The notes beneath the pieces were generated by a model. It was given only the letters and a program-made list of their open reading frames with translations. It was not told the origin of the DNA and did not search any database. DNA of 33,164 bases from Saprospiraceae bacterium (GTDB taxonomy: Bacteria > Bacteroidota > Bacteroidia > Chitinophagales > Saprospiraceae). Positions 24,265-33,164 of this stretch are shown in pieces. The stretch spans positions 16,448 to 49,611 of the forward strand of contig JAHDGD010000009.1 in assembly GCA_020627825.1 (NCBI GenBank), in the 5' to 3' direction. The first letter of the stretch is position 1. The number at the start of each line of letters is the position of its first letter. The position numbers and the translations under genes are program-made.

Positions 24265-27200
24265 ATGAAAAAAATTATAATCATATTCTTAGCCTTTTTT
24301 GCATATACTTCGGCTTATAGCTATGTTGATCGAGGTGCGAAATCGAAAAAGAAAAATACAACCATCAACACGAGAGAAGATTGTGTAGAAGGAACGGAGA
24401 GAGCATTACAAAATATTAATAACGTAAGAGCAACCCTTCTATCTTCTGGTGATGTGTGGTGGAATTTACAAGAAGGACAATACATCGTACCGAATACACC
24501 TCCGGAAATTCAAGATGTTTCATCGCTTTTCGCTGGTTCGGTATGGATTGGTGGATATGAGCCAATTGAAGGAGGTGAAGATATTTTGAAGATAGCTGCA
24601 ACAACATATCGTCCAGGTGGTGACTGGTATCCAGGTCCACTTGATGATGATACAGGTACAACGGATGACGTTGTGTGTTCACGATGGGATCGATTCTTCG
24701 AAGTAACAGGAGACGAAATTGATTTACACCGAATTAATTACAATAAATTTAAGTTAGCAGGTCAAGACTATCCGAAAGATTCTATTCCTGATAATGTACG
24801 ATTTTATCCTGGACTAGGGAATGTAGATTTCCCTATAAAATATGGATTTCAGCTACCTGATGCAGGTCAAGGATTAGGTGCTTTCTATGACCATCCAGAT
24901 TCACAGATTGATATTTATGATCCTGAAAATGGAGATTACCCAGTAATCGAAGTAAGAGGATGTCAAGATTTTGGACCTCAATATCCTGATCAGATGTTTT
25001 TTTGGATTTATAACGATCAAGGTGGACCTCACTTAGGAACAAATGGTGAGGCTATTCAAATGGAAGTGCAAGTCCAAGCATTTGCATATGAGTCAAATGA
25101 TGAGTTGAATGACATGACTTTCCAACGATACAAACTGATTAACAGAGCGCAAACAGTAATTGAAGATTGTTATTTTGCAATGTGGGTAGATGGTGACTTA
25201 GGATGTAGTGAAGATGATTATATAGGTTGTGATACAACTAGATCACTTGCGATTTTATATAATCAGAATGAAGTAGATGGTGATAATGGAGTAAATTGTT
25301 CAACAGGTGCTGCAACGTATGGAACAACTGTTCCAATCCTTGGAATTGATTACTTTAGAGGGCCACTTAAACCTCAGAAATTTGATGCTGATGGAAATTT
25401 AATGGATTTAACAGATCCTTTCGCAGAAGCAGATACTTTTGTTGAATTGGGTATGTCGTCTTTTGTTTATACGAACAGACAGGGAGCTGGAGAGCACCCT
25501 CCTGGGACATTTGATGCACAAACAGCTCTTGAACATTATAGATTATTAGATGGTCAATGGAGAGATGGGTTAGCTATTACAAGAGGAGGTTCAGGATATA
25601 ACATTGGATCAACTGATACCATTCGTTACGTTCTACCTGGTGCACCAAGTAATGATAATGAATGGTCTATGTGTAGTGCAAACTTAGGTTTTGGTGATAG
25701 AAGAACCATTCAAGCATCAGGACCATTTATCTTAAAGCAAGGAGCTGTAAATGAATTGATCATTGGAGTAGCTTGGGTTCCTAACCAAGTTTACCCGTGT
25801 CCTGAACTAGGTGCATTGAACAAGGCAGATGATTTAGCACAAGCATTATTTGACAACTGTTTCCAAACGCTGGATGGACCTAAAGGACCAGATGTTGATG
25901 TTGTTGAGTTGGACAGAGAAATCATCATCTTATTATCCAATGATACATTACTTTCAAACAACGCTTTCGAACAGTATTCTGAAGTTGACATTTTTGCAAC
26001 AGACTCTATTGCAAAATCATTACCAGATGAAGAAAAGTCATATAATTTTGAGGGATACATCGTGTATCAATTATTTGACCCGAACGCTTCTTCTGCATTA
26101 GATGATATTGAGCGTGCACGTATTGTAAGACAAGTTGATTTAACAAATAATATTACAACATTATACAACTGGACTTCACAGGTTAATCCGCTTCCAGGTA
26201 ATAATGAATTGGTTTATACACCTGAAAGAGAAGTGGTAGGAGGCGACGCAGGGATTCAGCATTCATTCAGCATCACTCAAGATGCCTTCAATCAAGGTGA
26301 TACAAGGTTAATCAATCATAAAGAGTATTATTATTTTGTAATAGCTTATGGTTATAATGAATATGCACCTTTTGATCCTCAGACAGGATTAGGACAACAA
26401 CGTCCTTTCATCAGTGGTAGACAATCATTTGGAGTAGTTACAGTCGTTCCTAGACCTATAGTCTATGATCAATTAAATACGGCATATGGCGACGGACCAA
26501 AAGTTACTCGAATATCAGGAGTAGGAAATCAAGGTAAATTTTTATTACTAGAGGATGGCATGCATGAGCGTATCATAGCTAATAATGAAGTGTCTGATGT
26601 TGAATACAAAGATAATGCAGGTCCACTGGAAGTTAAAATTGTAAACCCAGTAGATGTAAAAGATGGTAAATTCAGATTAGAAATTATTGGAGAATTTGAT
26701 GATGATAGTGGTAAAATGCTTGCTACAGATAATTCAAGATGGGTATTGACTGATTTAGAAAATAATGACGTATTTACAAGTAGAGGAAATCTAGAAGATA
26801 TTAATGAACAAATTATCAGACAATATGGATTTTCCTTAACGATCTATCGTCAAGAAGATGTGAGTGATGAGCCAGGTGAAACACCAGGAGCAGGTACTTT
26901 TGTAGGTGCAACTGTAGAATATGATGATCCTAATGGTCCAAGCTGGTTATCTTTCGTTCCAGCTGGAGGGTTTAATACATTACCTCCAGTTTATAATCAA
27001 TTTTATGCTTTTGTAAATCCAGAAGATGAGGCAGAATTTGATCCAGAAGGATTATTTGCAAGCGCTGGGGGAACAAATGTAATACCTCTTAAATTGGCTG
27101 ATTTTACAAGACCTTTGGTTACACCAGCATTGCGTAATAATCAGGCGATTGCAGGAAATGTACAATCGAATAGTTTGGAGATGGGAGATCTTAATAATGT

Positions 27201-28299
27201 GGATATTGTCTTTACATCCAATAGAGAGAACTGGAGTAAGTGTATAGTTGTTGAGACTTCACATAGAGATTTCTACGATGCGGGTTATAGTCAAGAAGGA
27301 GCTTCCACTCAATTGGAAATTCGTGATGCAACATCTTTAGGATTAAGTGCTGATTCCGATGGAAATCCAAGACCTTCTAGTGATGGAACAACTGGATTTG
27401 GATATTTCCCTGGATATGCTATTGATGTTGAAACAGGTGAAAGATTAAATATATTCTATGGTGAGAATTCTGTGTATGGAAGTGGTATTGATGGAACTAG
27501 TTCAGCAGGTCGTGATATGGCTTGGAACCCGGAGTCATCACTTATAATACCTACTCCTGAAGGAAGACCATTATCTATTTATGATGCATATACTGGAGGT
27601 CAACATACTATTTATGTAACAAGAACCACATATGATGGATGTGAATCTTTAGTACCATTTTTTGAAAATAGTGCGCCGTTGAATAGAGTCTTAAGAGGTC
27701 TCGGTACGATCACGTGGGCTGGTATTCCTCTTCCAACAGAGGAGTTATTGTCATACGGAGATGGATTAATTCCTAACGATGTGACAGTTCGACTTAGAGT
27801 TGATAATACATTCGGAAGGGAACAAGAAGATGAAGATGGAAAATTTGAAGCAGCTGGTGATAATCCAGTATATGAATTTGAATTAAGAGGAAAAGAAGCT
27901 GTTCCAGTAGATGAAACTACAATTGATGAAGCATTGTCGAATGTAAATGTAGTACCAAATCCATATTACGCTGCATCATCTTATGAAGTAGATCAAAATG
28001 ATGCTCGGGTAAAAATTACAAATGTACCATCTAGATCAACAATTACAATTTATTCGTTGGATGGAAGGTTTATTGCTCAATTTAGAAGAGATGCTACACG
28101 TACTCCGGTGAATAGACCAACGGCAAGTGTCAACTTCTCACAAGAAGGAGCAAGTGTTGTATGGGATTTAAAGAATAGTGCTGGTATACCTATTGCAAGT
28201 GGAGTGTATATTATTCATATTTTGGACGAAGATACAGGTGCACAAAAATCTGTGAAATGGTTCGGAATTAACCGTAAATTCGATCCTAGTGGATTATAA
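24265..28299 (+). CDS. Large exported protein with T9SS type A-like C-terminal domain
   Basis: A 1344-residue exported, acidic protein. The signal peptide spans about 1-19. The N-terminal region (about 35-150), with NNVRATLLSSGDVWWNL, LFAGSVWIGGYEP, ATTYRPGGDWYPGPLDDD and later conserved Cys, resembles a module found at the start of many large Bacteroidota surface proteins. The centre has long beta-rich, Asp- and Asn-rich stretches without an enzyme motif that I recognise. The C-terminal about 100 residues look like a T9SS sorting or FlgD-Ig-type domain: NVVPNPYYAASSYE, ITNVPSRSTITIYSLDGRFI, VVWDLKNSAGIPIASGVYII, ending VKWFGINRKFDPSGL (read in parts). It is probably exported by T9SS to the cell surface. 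Its function is unknown. Confidence 0.85.
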   Translation: MKKIIIIFLAFFAYTSAYSYVDRGAKSKKKNTTINTREDCVEGTERALQNINNVRATLLSSGDVWWNLQEGQYIVPNTPPEIQDVSSLFAGSVWIGGYEPIEGGEDILKIAATTYRPGGDWYPGPLDDDTGTTDDVVCSRWDRFFEVTGDEIDLHRINYNKFKLAGQDYPKDSIPDNVRFYPGLGNVDFPIKYGFQLPDAGQGLGAFYDHPDSQIDIYDPENGDYPVIEVRGCQDFGPQYPDQMFFWIYNDQGGPHLGTNGEAIQMEVQVQAFAYESNDELNDMTFQRYKLINRAQTVIEDCYFAMWVDGDLGCSEDDYIGCDTTRSLAILYNQNEVDGDNGVNCSTGAATYGTTVPILGIDYFRGPLKPQKFDADGNLMDLTDPFAEADTFVELGMSSFVYTNRQGAGEHPPGTFDAQTALEHYRLLDGQWRDGLAITRGGSGYNIGSTDTIRYVLPGAPSNDNEWSMCSANLGFGDRRTIQASGPFILKQGAVNELIIGVAWVPNQVYPCPELGALNKADDLAQALFDNCFQTLDGPKGPDVDVVELDREIIILLSNDTLLSNNAFEQYSEVDIFATDSIAKSLPDEEKSYNFEGYIVYQLFDPNASSALDDIERARIVRQVDLTNNITTLYNWTSQVNPLPGNNELVYTPEREVVGGDAGIQHSFSITQDAFNQGDTRLINHKEYYYFVIAYGYNEYAPFDPQTGLGQQRPFISGRQSFGVVTVVPRPIVYDQLNTAYGDGPKVTRISGVGNQGKFLLLEDGMHERIIANNEVSDVEYKDNAGPLEVKIVNPVDVKDGKFRLEIIGEFDDDSGKMLATDNSRWVLTDLENNDVFTSRGNLEDINEQIIRQYGFSLTIYRQEDVSDEPGETPGAGTFVGATVEYDDPNGPSWLSFVPAGGFNTLPPVYNQFYAFVNPEDEAEFDPEGLFASAGGTNVIPLKLADFTRPLVTPALRNNQAIAGNVQSNSLEMGDLNNVDIVFTSNRENWSKCIVVETSHRDFYDAGYSQEGASTQLEIRDATSLGLSADSDGNPRPSSDGTTGFGYFPGYAIDVETGERLNIFYGENSVYGSGIDGTSSAGRDMAWNPESSLIIPTPEGRPLSIYDAYTGGQHTIYVTRTTYDGCESLVPFFENSAPLNRVLRGLGTITWAGIPLPTEELLSYGDGLIPNDVTVRLRVDNTFGREQEDEDGKFEAAGDNPVYEFELRGKEAVPVDETTIDEALSNVNVVPNPYYAASSYEVDQNDARVKITNVPSRSTITIYSLDGRFIAQFRRDATRTPVNRPTASVNFSQEGASVVWDLKNSAGIPIASGVYIIHILDEDTGAQKSVKWFGINRKFDPSGL

Positions 28300-28325
28300 T
28301 TTAATAAACTCTTGAATTATTAAAA

Positions 28326-29390
28326 ATGAAGAATAAAATATTAATTATAGTATTATTAATCCTTCCTGCTTTAAGTTGGGCTGGAAATCCAGATCGACAA
28401 GGTGAGGCAGGTGCTTATGAATTATTATTAAGTCCATGGGCAAGAGCTGCAGGATTAAATTTAATGAATACAGCCACAATAAGTGGTGTGGAAGCTATGA
28501 GATTAAATCCTGCTGGACTTCACTTTGATGGGAAGACGGAATTCAATTTTGGTCATATGAGATTGTATCAAGGTGCAGGAATTAGTATGAATGCTGGTGG
28601 ACTAGCATTTAAAATTGGTGAGAATGGCACAATTGGATTTTCTATAGCTGCAATGGATTTTGGGGATATTGACATTACAACAGAAAATCAACCAGGAGGA
28701 ACTGGTGGTACATATTCTCCAAATTTTATTCAAGGTGGTGTAGGATACAGCCATAGTTACAAGGATAAAATTTTTGTAGGCGTTTTATTTAGAGGTGTTT
28801 CGGAGACGATTATTGATGTATCTGCTTTCGGAATTGCTATGGATGCTGGTGTTCAGTATAGAGGCGGGAATGATGGTCAGTTGAGATTAGGAATCTCAGT
28901 GCGTAATGTTGGACCAGCTATGACGTATAGAGGAGAGGGTTTATCCCAAGAGGTTGAGTTAACAACACCACAAACAAACAGTTATTTTCTTACGGGTTAT
29001 GTGAGAGCAGCTAAATATGAATTACCTACAATGCTAAATTTAGGAGTCTCTTATGATCTAAAATTTGTTGGAGGAAGAGACTACTTGAGATTAATTGGTA
29101 ATTTTACTTCCAATGCATTCTCTAGAGATAATATTGGATTAGGAGCAGAATATTCATTTAAAAATACAGTTCAATTAAGAGCTTCTTACAAGCTGCCATT
29201 AGGAACAGTTGCTGAAGGATTAGATGATATTTATACAGGTCTTAGTGCAGGATTTTCTGCAAGTTTTCCTACTAGAAAGAAAATGGAAGGTAAACCTGAA
29301 CCAAGTCGATTTGCTATTGATTATGCTTATAGAACAACTCAGCATTTTCAAGGTACTCACAATATTGGAATCAGATACAATATCTTTTAG
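28326..29390 (+). CDS. PorV/PorQ family outer-membrane protein
   Basis: A 354-residue FadL-like barrel protein of the PorV/PorQ family. A signal peptide ends after LSWAG near 20. The family signature follows: RQGEAGAYELLLSPWARAAGLN and then VEAMRLNPAGLHF (about 25-66, the NPAGL motif). Glycine-rich strands fill the rest (GTIGFSIAAMDFGDIDI, GGVGYSHSYKDKIFVGVLFRG), and the end is HNIGIRYNIF. PorV shuttles T9SS cargo from the translocon to the attachment complex, and PorQ-like relatives are linked to secretion. This copy stands directly after a large T9SS-type protein, so it may serve that cargo. That link is inference from position. The core T9SS genes are not in the window. Confidence 0.9.
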   Translation: MKNKILIIVLLILPALSWAGNPDRQGEAGAYELLLSPWARAAGLNLMNTATISGVEAMRLNPAGLHFDGKTEFNFGHMRLYQGAGISMNAGGLAFKIGENGTIGFSIAAMDFGDIDITTENQPGGTGGTYSPNFIQGGVGYSHSYKDKIFVGVLFRGVSETIIDVSAFGIAMDAGVQYRGGNDGQLRLGISVRNVGPAMTYRGEGLSQEVELTTPQTNSYFLTGYVRAAKYELPTMLNLGVSYDLKFVGGRDYLRLIGNFTSNAFSRDNIGLGAEYSFKNTVQLRASYKLPLGTVAEGLDDIYTGLSAGFSASFPTRKKMEGKPEPSRFAIDYAYRTTQHFQGTHNIGIRYNIF

Positions 29391-29417
29391 TACCTAGCTA
29401 AACATATATTTTAGTTT

Positions 29418-29460
29418 AAAAGTGGTTTATTGCTTAACAATAAACCACTTTTATTTTTTA
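29418..29460 (+). terminator. Strong intrinsic terminator after the receptor/T9SS/PorV-like cassette
   Basis: AAAAGTGGTTTATTG (29418-29432) and CAATAAACCACTTTT (29438-29452) pair perfectly over 15 bp around a CTTAA loop, followed by ATTTTTTA. The stem and T-run are textbook. It closes the operon that starts at 20571 and insulates greA. Confidence 0.9.
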
Positions 29461-29626
29461 TGAATAGAAAACTTTATAGACCTTTACTTAGTAATACAAT
29501 TTAAAATTTAAATGGTATAAGTGTTTTTGATGGATGAATTCAGCAATAAAAGAATCATTAAATAAGTTTTAAATACCATTTTAGAAATTTGTATTTTTAA
29601 AGTTCAGGATAACGAAAATCAGAATT

Positions 29627-30100
29627 ATGAGTGACATTTTTTACATGACTCAAGAGAGCTATGATAAATTAAGCGATGAATTGGATGTCCTTAAATCGGA
29701 CGGTAGAGCTAAAGTTGCTGCAGCTATTGCAGAGGCTAGAGAAAAAGGAGACCTTTCTGAAAATGCAGAATATGATGCTGCAAAAGATGCGCAAGGCATG
29801 CTTGAGGCAAAGATCAATGAAATGGAGAAATCTTTAGCTAATGCCAGAATTATTGATGAAAGTGAACTGGATACTTCCAAAGTGACTGTACTTTCTAATG
29901 TTACCATTCGTAATGTTAAAACAAAACAAGAAGTTACGTATAAATTGGTTGCCCCCTCAGAGGCAGATTTTAAGGAAAAGAAAATTTCAGTAAAGTCTCC
30001 CATTGGTGAAGGATTACTTGGAAAAGCGGTAGGAGATATCGCAGAAATAAATGTACCAAGTGGGGTTATGCAATTCGAAATACTAAATATTAGTCTTTAA
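29627..30100 (+). CDS. greA: Transcription elongation factor GreA
   Basis: A 157-residue factor that rescues backtracked RNA polymerase by stimulating cleavage of the transcript 3' end. The N-terminal coiled coil (about 5-75) carries the acidic-tip signature EKGDLSENAEYDAAKDAQG (about 40-58). The C-terminal FKBP-like domain includes KISVKSPIGEGLLGKAVGD (about 124-142) and ends VMQFEILNISL. Length is as usual. The gap of 236 bp before it holds the cassette terminator and no other clear gene. The stop codon overlaps the start of the HIT gene by one base (TAATG), implying coupling. Confidence 0.97.
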   Translation: MSDIFYMTQESYDKLSDELDVLKSDGRAKVAAAIAEAREKGDLSENAEYDAAKDAQGMLEAKINEMEKSLANARIIDESELDTSKVTVLSNVTIRNVKTKQEVTYKLVAPSEADFKEKKISVKSPIGEGLLGKAVGDIAEINVPSGVMQFEILNISL

Positions 30101-30495
30101 TGGCTAGTATATTTTCGAGAATAGCTAGTGGTGAAATTCCTTCTTTCAAGATAGCAGAGAATGAAAACTTTTTTGCTTTTCTAGATATTAATCCACTCCG
30201 AAAAGGGCATACACTTGTAGTACCTAAACAAGAGGTTGATCATATCTTTGATCTTGATGATGATTTGTTTAGCGGGCTACACCTATTCTCCAAGCGGATT
30301 GCAAACGCAATATATAAAGCTTTTCCTTGTGAACGAATAGCATCAGCTGTGATAGGACTTGAAGTACCACATGCTCATATTCACCTTGTACCAATTCATA
30401 CAATGAAAGATATTGACTTTACGCAAGAGAAGCTAAAGCTTTCGTCTGAAGAAATGCAAGAAATTGCCAGCGCCATTCGTTCACATTTGAAATAA
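30100..30495 (+). CDS. HIT family hydrolase
   Basis: A 131-residue histidine-triad protein. The N-terminal FSRIASGEIPSFKIAENENFFAFLDINPLRKGH stretch (read in part, 5-37) is typical, with GHTLVVPKQEVDH following. The triad is HAHIHLVP at 91-98 with His91, His93 (expected nucleophile) and His95. Members hydrolyse or transfer nucleotide monophosphates, commonly adenosine phosphoramidates or dinucleoside polyphosphates. It is tightly coupled to greA, a pairing common in Bacteroidota. Confidence 0.95.
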   Translation: MASIFSRIASGEIPSFKIAENENFFAFLDINPLRKGHTLVVPKQEVDHIFDLDDDLFSGLHLFSKRIANAIYKAFPCERIASAVIGLEVPHAHIHLVPIHTMKDIDFTQEKLKLSSEEMQEIASAIRSHLK

Positions 30496-30500
30496 GCGAA

Positions 30501-31943
30501 TTGGGTAAGCTCAAAAAACTTGCAGGAGAAACCATAATTTATGGCTTAGGTGCTATCTTACCTAAATTAGTAGGCTTTCTTTTAGTTGGTTCTTTCTTAA
30601 CCTATCAATTAAAGAATGAGGGACAGTATGGAGTTTATTCTATTCTGTATGCTTATGTAACATTAGTCTTCGTAGTGTTTACACTTCGAATGGAAACAGC
30701 CTTTTTTAAGTTTGCGAATGATAAAACGTACACGACAAAGAATGTATATAATACAGCGATTACATTAGTTTTATGTACGTCTGTCATATGCATATTGTTT
30801 TTGAGTGTTTTTTATAAACAAGTGGCCACATTCACAGTAGGAATAGAAAATGCTCGATACATCTTTTACTTTCTTGTAATCATGTTTTTGGATGCAGTTG
30901 CTGCAGTTCCCTTCGCAAAGTTAAGACATGAAGGAAAAGCCCTTAAGTTTTCTATCATTAAGATCGTCAATAGTCTAATAACTGTTGCGTTTAACTTATT
31001 TTTCTTTTTGGGTTTACCCAAAATAAAAGGATGGAGCGAATTTTACGATGCTAGTTATTTTCTCGATTATACATTTATAGCAAATCTTATAGGATCAACC
31101 TTGGTCGTGTTGTTGCTGTATCGCGAAGTTTCTTCGTTTAGATTTAGTATGAATAAAAAGCTTATTCAAGCAATGTTTCGTTTTTCATGGCCTCTGATTA
31201 TTGTAGGTATTGCTGGAGCTACTAATCAGTTTGCTGATCGAATCTTAATTGAAAAATATCAAGATTCATTTGAATTATCTGGATTGTTTTCAGGGGCCAT
31301 AAAAATTGCAGTTGTGATGAATTTGTTTATCACTGCTTTTAATTATGCTGCCGAACCTTTTTTCTTTAAGAATGTAAATGAGAAATCAAGAGAGTCTTTG
31401 TATGGCTCTATTGCATTAGCCTTTACCATATGTGGGATGGCAATTTTTCTAGGCGTTTTATATTATATTGATGTACTTCAGTATATTATTGATAGTAAGT
31501 ACAGGGAAGCACTTTATGTTATTCCTTTTGCACTTATGGCAAACTTTATACTTGGGTTATATTATAATGTTTCTATTTGGTATAAATTAAGTGGTAAAAC
31601 GATTTATGGTGCTGTCATTGCATCGTGTGGAACACTAATTTTTTTAATATCTAGTTCTTTTTTAATACCATCTCAGGGTATTATTGGAGCAAGTTATTCT
31701 TCCATATTGTGTTTTGCCTTTATGGTCATATTAGCTTTTTTGCTTGGACAAAAACATTATCCAATTCATTATCCTGTCAAAAAAATAGTGTTATACATTT
31801 TTGCTGCAGTTATATTATATTACGGAACATCGTTTTTGAATTGGGATGGAATTGCAAAAATAGGCTTAGGCACTGTTGTTATTGGAATGTATCTTGGAGT
31901 GGCATACTACCTAGAGTTTAGAAATATTAGAAGGATTGCCTAG
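30501..31943 (+). CDS. Polysaccharide/lipopolysaccharide biosynthesis flippase (MOP superfamily)
   Basis: A 480-residue polytopic membrane protein with about 12-14 hydrophobic segments, starting at TTG five bases after the HIT gene. The N-terminus (KLAGETIIYGLGAILPKLVGFLLVG, read in parts) and the second-half start FSWPLIIVGIAGATNQFADRILIEKY (read in parts, about 228-253) are characteristic of Wzx/MurJ-like exporters of lipid-linked sugars. The SFLIPSQGIIGASYSS segment near the C-terminal half is also typical. The lipid-linked substrate is unknown. No glycosyltransferase genes are adjacent, so this copy may serve a general envelope glycan. TTG is favoured because the KLAGETIIYGLG helix starts right after it. 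Confidence 0.9.
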   Translation: MGKLKKLAGETIIYGLGAILPKLVGFLLVGSFLTYQLKNEGQYGVYSILYAYVTLVFVVFTLRMETAFFKFANDKTYTTKNVYNTAITLVLCTSVICILFLSVFYKQVATFTVGIENARYIFYFLVIMFLDAVAAVPFAKLRHEGKALKFSIIKIVNSLITVAFNLFFFLGLPKIKGWSEFYDASYFLDYTFIANLIGSTLVVLLLYREVSSFRFSMNKKLIQAMFRFSWPLIIVGIAGATNQFADRILIEKYQDSFELSGLFSGAIKIAVVMNLFITAFNYAAEPFFFKNVNEKSRESLYGSIALAFTICGMAIFLGVLYYIDVLQYIIDSKYREALYVIPFALMANFILGLYYNVSIWYKLSGKTIYGAVIASCGTLIFLISSSFLIPSQGIIGASYSSILCFAFMVILAFLLGQKHYPIHYPVKKIVLYIFAAVILYYGTSFLNWDGIAKIGLGTVVIGMYLGVAYYLEFRNIRRIA

Positions 31944-32041
31944 CATCTTAAAGGCTTTTAAAAAAATCCTGTTGAAAGTGAAGTAAAAACTTGTTTTATA
32001 CATTTATATTACTGATTTTTGTAATATATAAAGTCTTCTTT

Positions 32042-32860
32042 ATGGATTTGTTAAATAAGTCTTCTAAGTATAGTAGCTATCTCCAAAGAATACAGGAGTA
32101 TAAAGAAATAGCTGATAACAATCAAGCTTTTGCTGAGATAGAAGGTCGTGTTGACAATCTATATAATGAGCTTAAAGCAGGAAGCCAGAAAAATTTTTAC
32201 AATACGATTTTTCGAGTGATTTTGTTTGTTGGTCTTACCACGGCATTTACTTGTTTCTTTACTGGTGCTTATAGTTTAGGTGTAGTGAATTTATTATCTG
32301 TTTTTGCAGCGTACTTTTATTACAAACAATCTGTAAAGCAATATGTAGAAGATTCGAAAAGAGAAAAATCACTTGTTATAGATAGCTCAACCTTCGATTC
32401 CAAATTGTTCCATACGATGCGATATTTGGAAAATGGAATCGACCTGAAAGAAGCGAGAATTATTGCAGTGCGTTTTATATTCATGGGTTTGTTTTCAGTA
32501 ATCATGTTTACTTCACTATCTATAATGAATATAGAGCACTCAACTAGTAAAGTTGTTTTGTACGCACTTTCCTTATGTTTAAATGTTCCGTTTTGGTTTT
32601 ATTTTTTCAAAGATGACCTTGAAGAACTTGAGTACATTGCAATGGAACTAGATGAATATATAGAGTCCTACAAGGAAAGCGAAAAACTTAGTAGACAAAA
32701 CACAAAAGCGAATATACAAGGTACAATTAAAGTAGAAGAAGAGAAACCAATCGATTTCTACAACCTTGATCATGACGAACCAATCGAACTTGTTGCAAAT
32801 CCTCAGACCGAAGAAGATCAAGAACAAAAAAAGTACAAGCAGCTTAAACTTGAACTATAA
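32042..32860 (+). CDS. Unknown membrane protein with two hairpin pairs of helices
   Basis: A 272-residue protein if started at the ATG at 32042; an in-frame TTG at 31991 would add 17 hydrophobic residues, which I take to be AT-rich leader. An N-terminal coiled-coil-like, charged part (about 1-50) is followed by two membrane segments (about 52-94), a loop, two more (about 142-190) and an acidic, Glu- and Asp-rich tail of some 75 residues. I do not recognise a family or an enzyme motif. It follows the flippase by about 100 bp in the same direction and could share its transcript, but this is not certain. Confidence 0.65.
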   Translation: MDLLNKSSKYSSYLQRIQEYKEIADNNQAFAEIEGRVDNLYNELKAGSQKNFYNTIFRVILFVGLTTAFTCFFTGAYSLGVVNLLSVFAAYFYYKQSVKQYVEDSKREKSLVIDSSTFDSKLFHTMRYLENGIDLKEARIIAVRFIFMGLFSVIMFTSLSIMNIEHSTSKVVLYALSLCLNVPFWFYFFKDDLEELEYIAMELDEYIESYKESEKLSRQNTKANIQGTIKVEEEKPIDFYNLDHDEPIELVANPQTEEDQEQKKYKQLKLEL

Positions 32861-33138
32861 ACAAACCAACGCCATATAATTTTAATTGAAATTCAAGGAT
32901 CAAGATGAATTTCTAGTGGGGCCAGTAGAATATGCTCTATTTAGAATAAAAAGTAATCTGGAGGGCAGTTTGATTAACCGTTTTTTATGTTGAAAGTAGA
33001 ATGCTTTTAAATTAAAACGATGCATGAGGAAAGATCATGTCGGATTACTAACAACGAAGTTTAAAGCTTACAGATTCACTAAAGAAATTTCTTATTTTCT
33101 TTGCACCTCAGAGGATATAATTCCAATTAAACTCTAAA
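32861..33138. other. 278-bp gap with a small hairpin
   Basis: No reading frame is convincing here. GAAATTCA (32888-32895) and TGAATTTC (32906-32913) pair over 8 bp around a 10-base loop, but no T-run follows. Near the right end TTTCTTTG at about 33094-33101 is one base off the TAnnTTTG -7 consensus, and it may belong to the promoter of the gene starting at 33139. Confidence 0.35.
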
Positions 33139-33164
33139 ATGTCGAATAAATTCTTCTTAAAATA
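33139..33164 (+). CDS. Start of a gene cut by the window edge
   Basis: ATG at 33139 opens a frame reading MSNKFFLK, which continues to the last base. Eight codons are too few to name the product. The start is plausible because a -7-like element lies about 40 bp upstream and no stop appears. Confidence 0.4.

Noticed and set aside
29659-30003. 114-codon open frame on the minus strand
   Set aside because: Antisense to greA, with a Ser- and Leu-rich translation that mirrors the charged coiled coil; no supporting start context.
31991-32041. TTG start adding 17 residues to the last full gene
   Set aside because: The extra residues are only Phe, Ile, Leu, Tyr and Val-type codons expected from AT-rich DNA, and an ATG at 32042 starts the charged part; kept as an alternative only.

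Overview
The window is a stretch of AT-rich bacterial chromosome, almost certainly from a member of the Bacteroidota. Several things support this: a GldB gliding lipoprotein, a PorV/PorQ-type outer-membrane protein beside a large secreted protein with a type IX secretion (T9SS)-like C-terminal domain, an Omp28-type lipoprotein beside a DUF6029-like outer-membrane protein, a CarB without its C-terminal regulatory domain, and promoter-like sequences of the TTG-N17-20-TAnnTTTG type. The class (Cytophagia, Saprospiria or Flavobacteriia) cannot be settled from the sequence alone. I see no rRNA, tRNA, CRISPR array, phage or insertion-sequence transposase.

Layout. 1-2812: a surface pair, a predicted outer-membrane barrel followed by an Omp28-like lipoprotein with a CPNC motif. 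2822-8246: a dense rightward run with an alkyltransferase-like DNA-repair protein, panD, a flippase-like membrane protein, rfaE2, a Nif3-like protein, a coiled-coil zinc-ribbon protein and an exported TPR protein. 8292-13628: a leftward small beta-barrel protein, then rightward gldB, an Fe(II)/2-oxoglutarate-type oxygenase, tatA, an exported alpha/beta hydrolase and a TonB C-terminal-like protein, ending at a strong bidirectional terminator. 13689-19302, leftward: a six-helix membrane protein, a 425-bp gap that holds a 267-bp miniature inverted-repeat element, then carB-nadK-enoyl-CoA hydratase/isomerase in transcription order. 19405-29390, rightward: a 2-hydroxyacid dehydrogenase, then a three-gene surface cassette (TonB-dependent receptor, 1344-residue T9SS-type protein, PorV/PorQ-like protein) closed by a strong terminator. 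29627-33164: greA, a HIT hydrolase, a polysaccharide flippase, an unknown four-helix membrane protein, and the first codons of a gene that runs off the edge.

The genes fall into two themes. One is housekeeping metabolism: pantothenate/CoA, pyrimidine/arginine precursor, NADP, heptose activation and transcript elongation. The other is the cell envelope: outer-membrane barrels, TonB-type receptor and adaptor, type IX secretion, gliding and glycan flipping. The points most worth a second look are the receptor/T9SS-protein/PorV-like cassette, the miniature element with an internal hairpin whose wobble pairs form only in leftward RNA, and a 15-base stem-loop word present three times in unrelated reading contexts.
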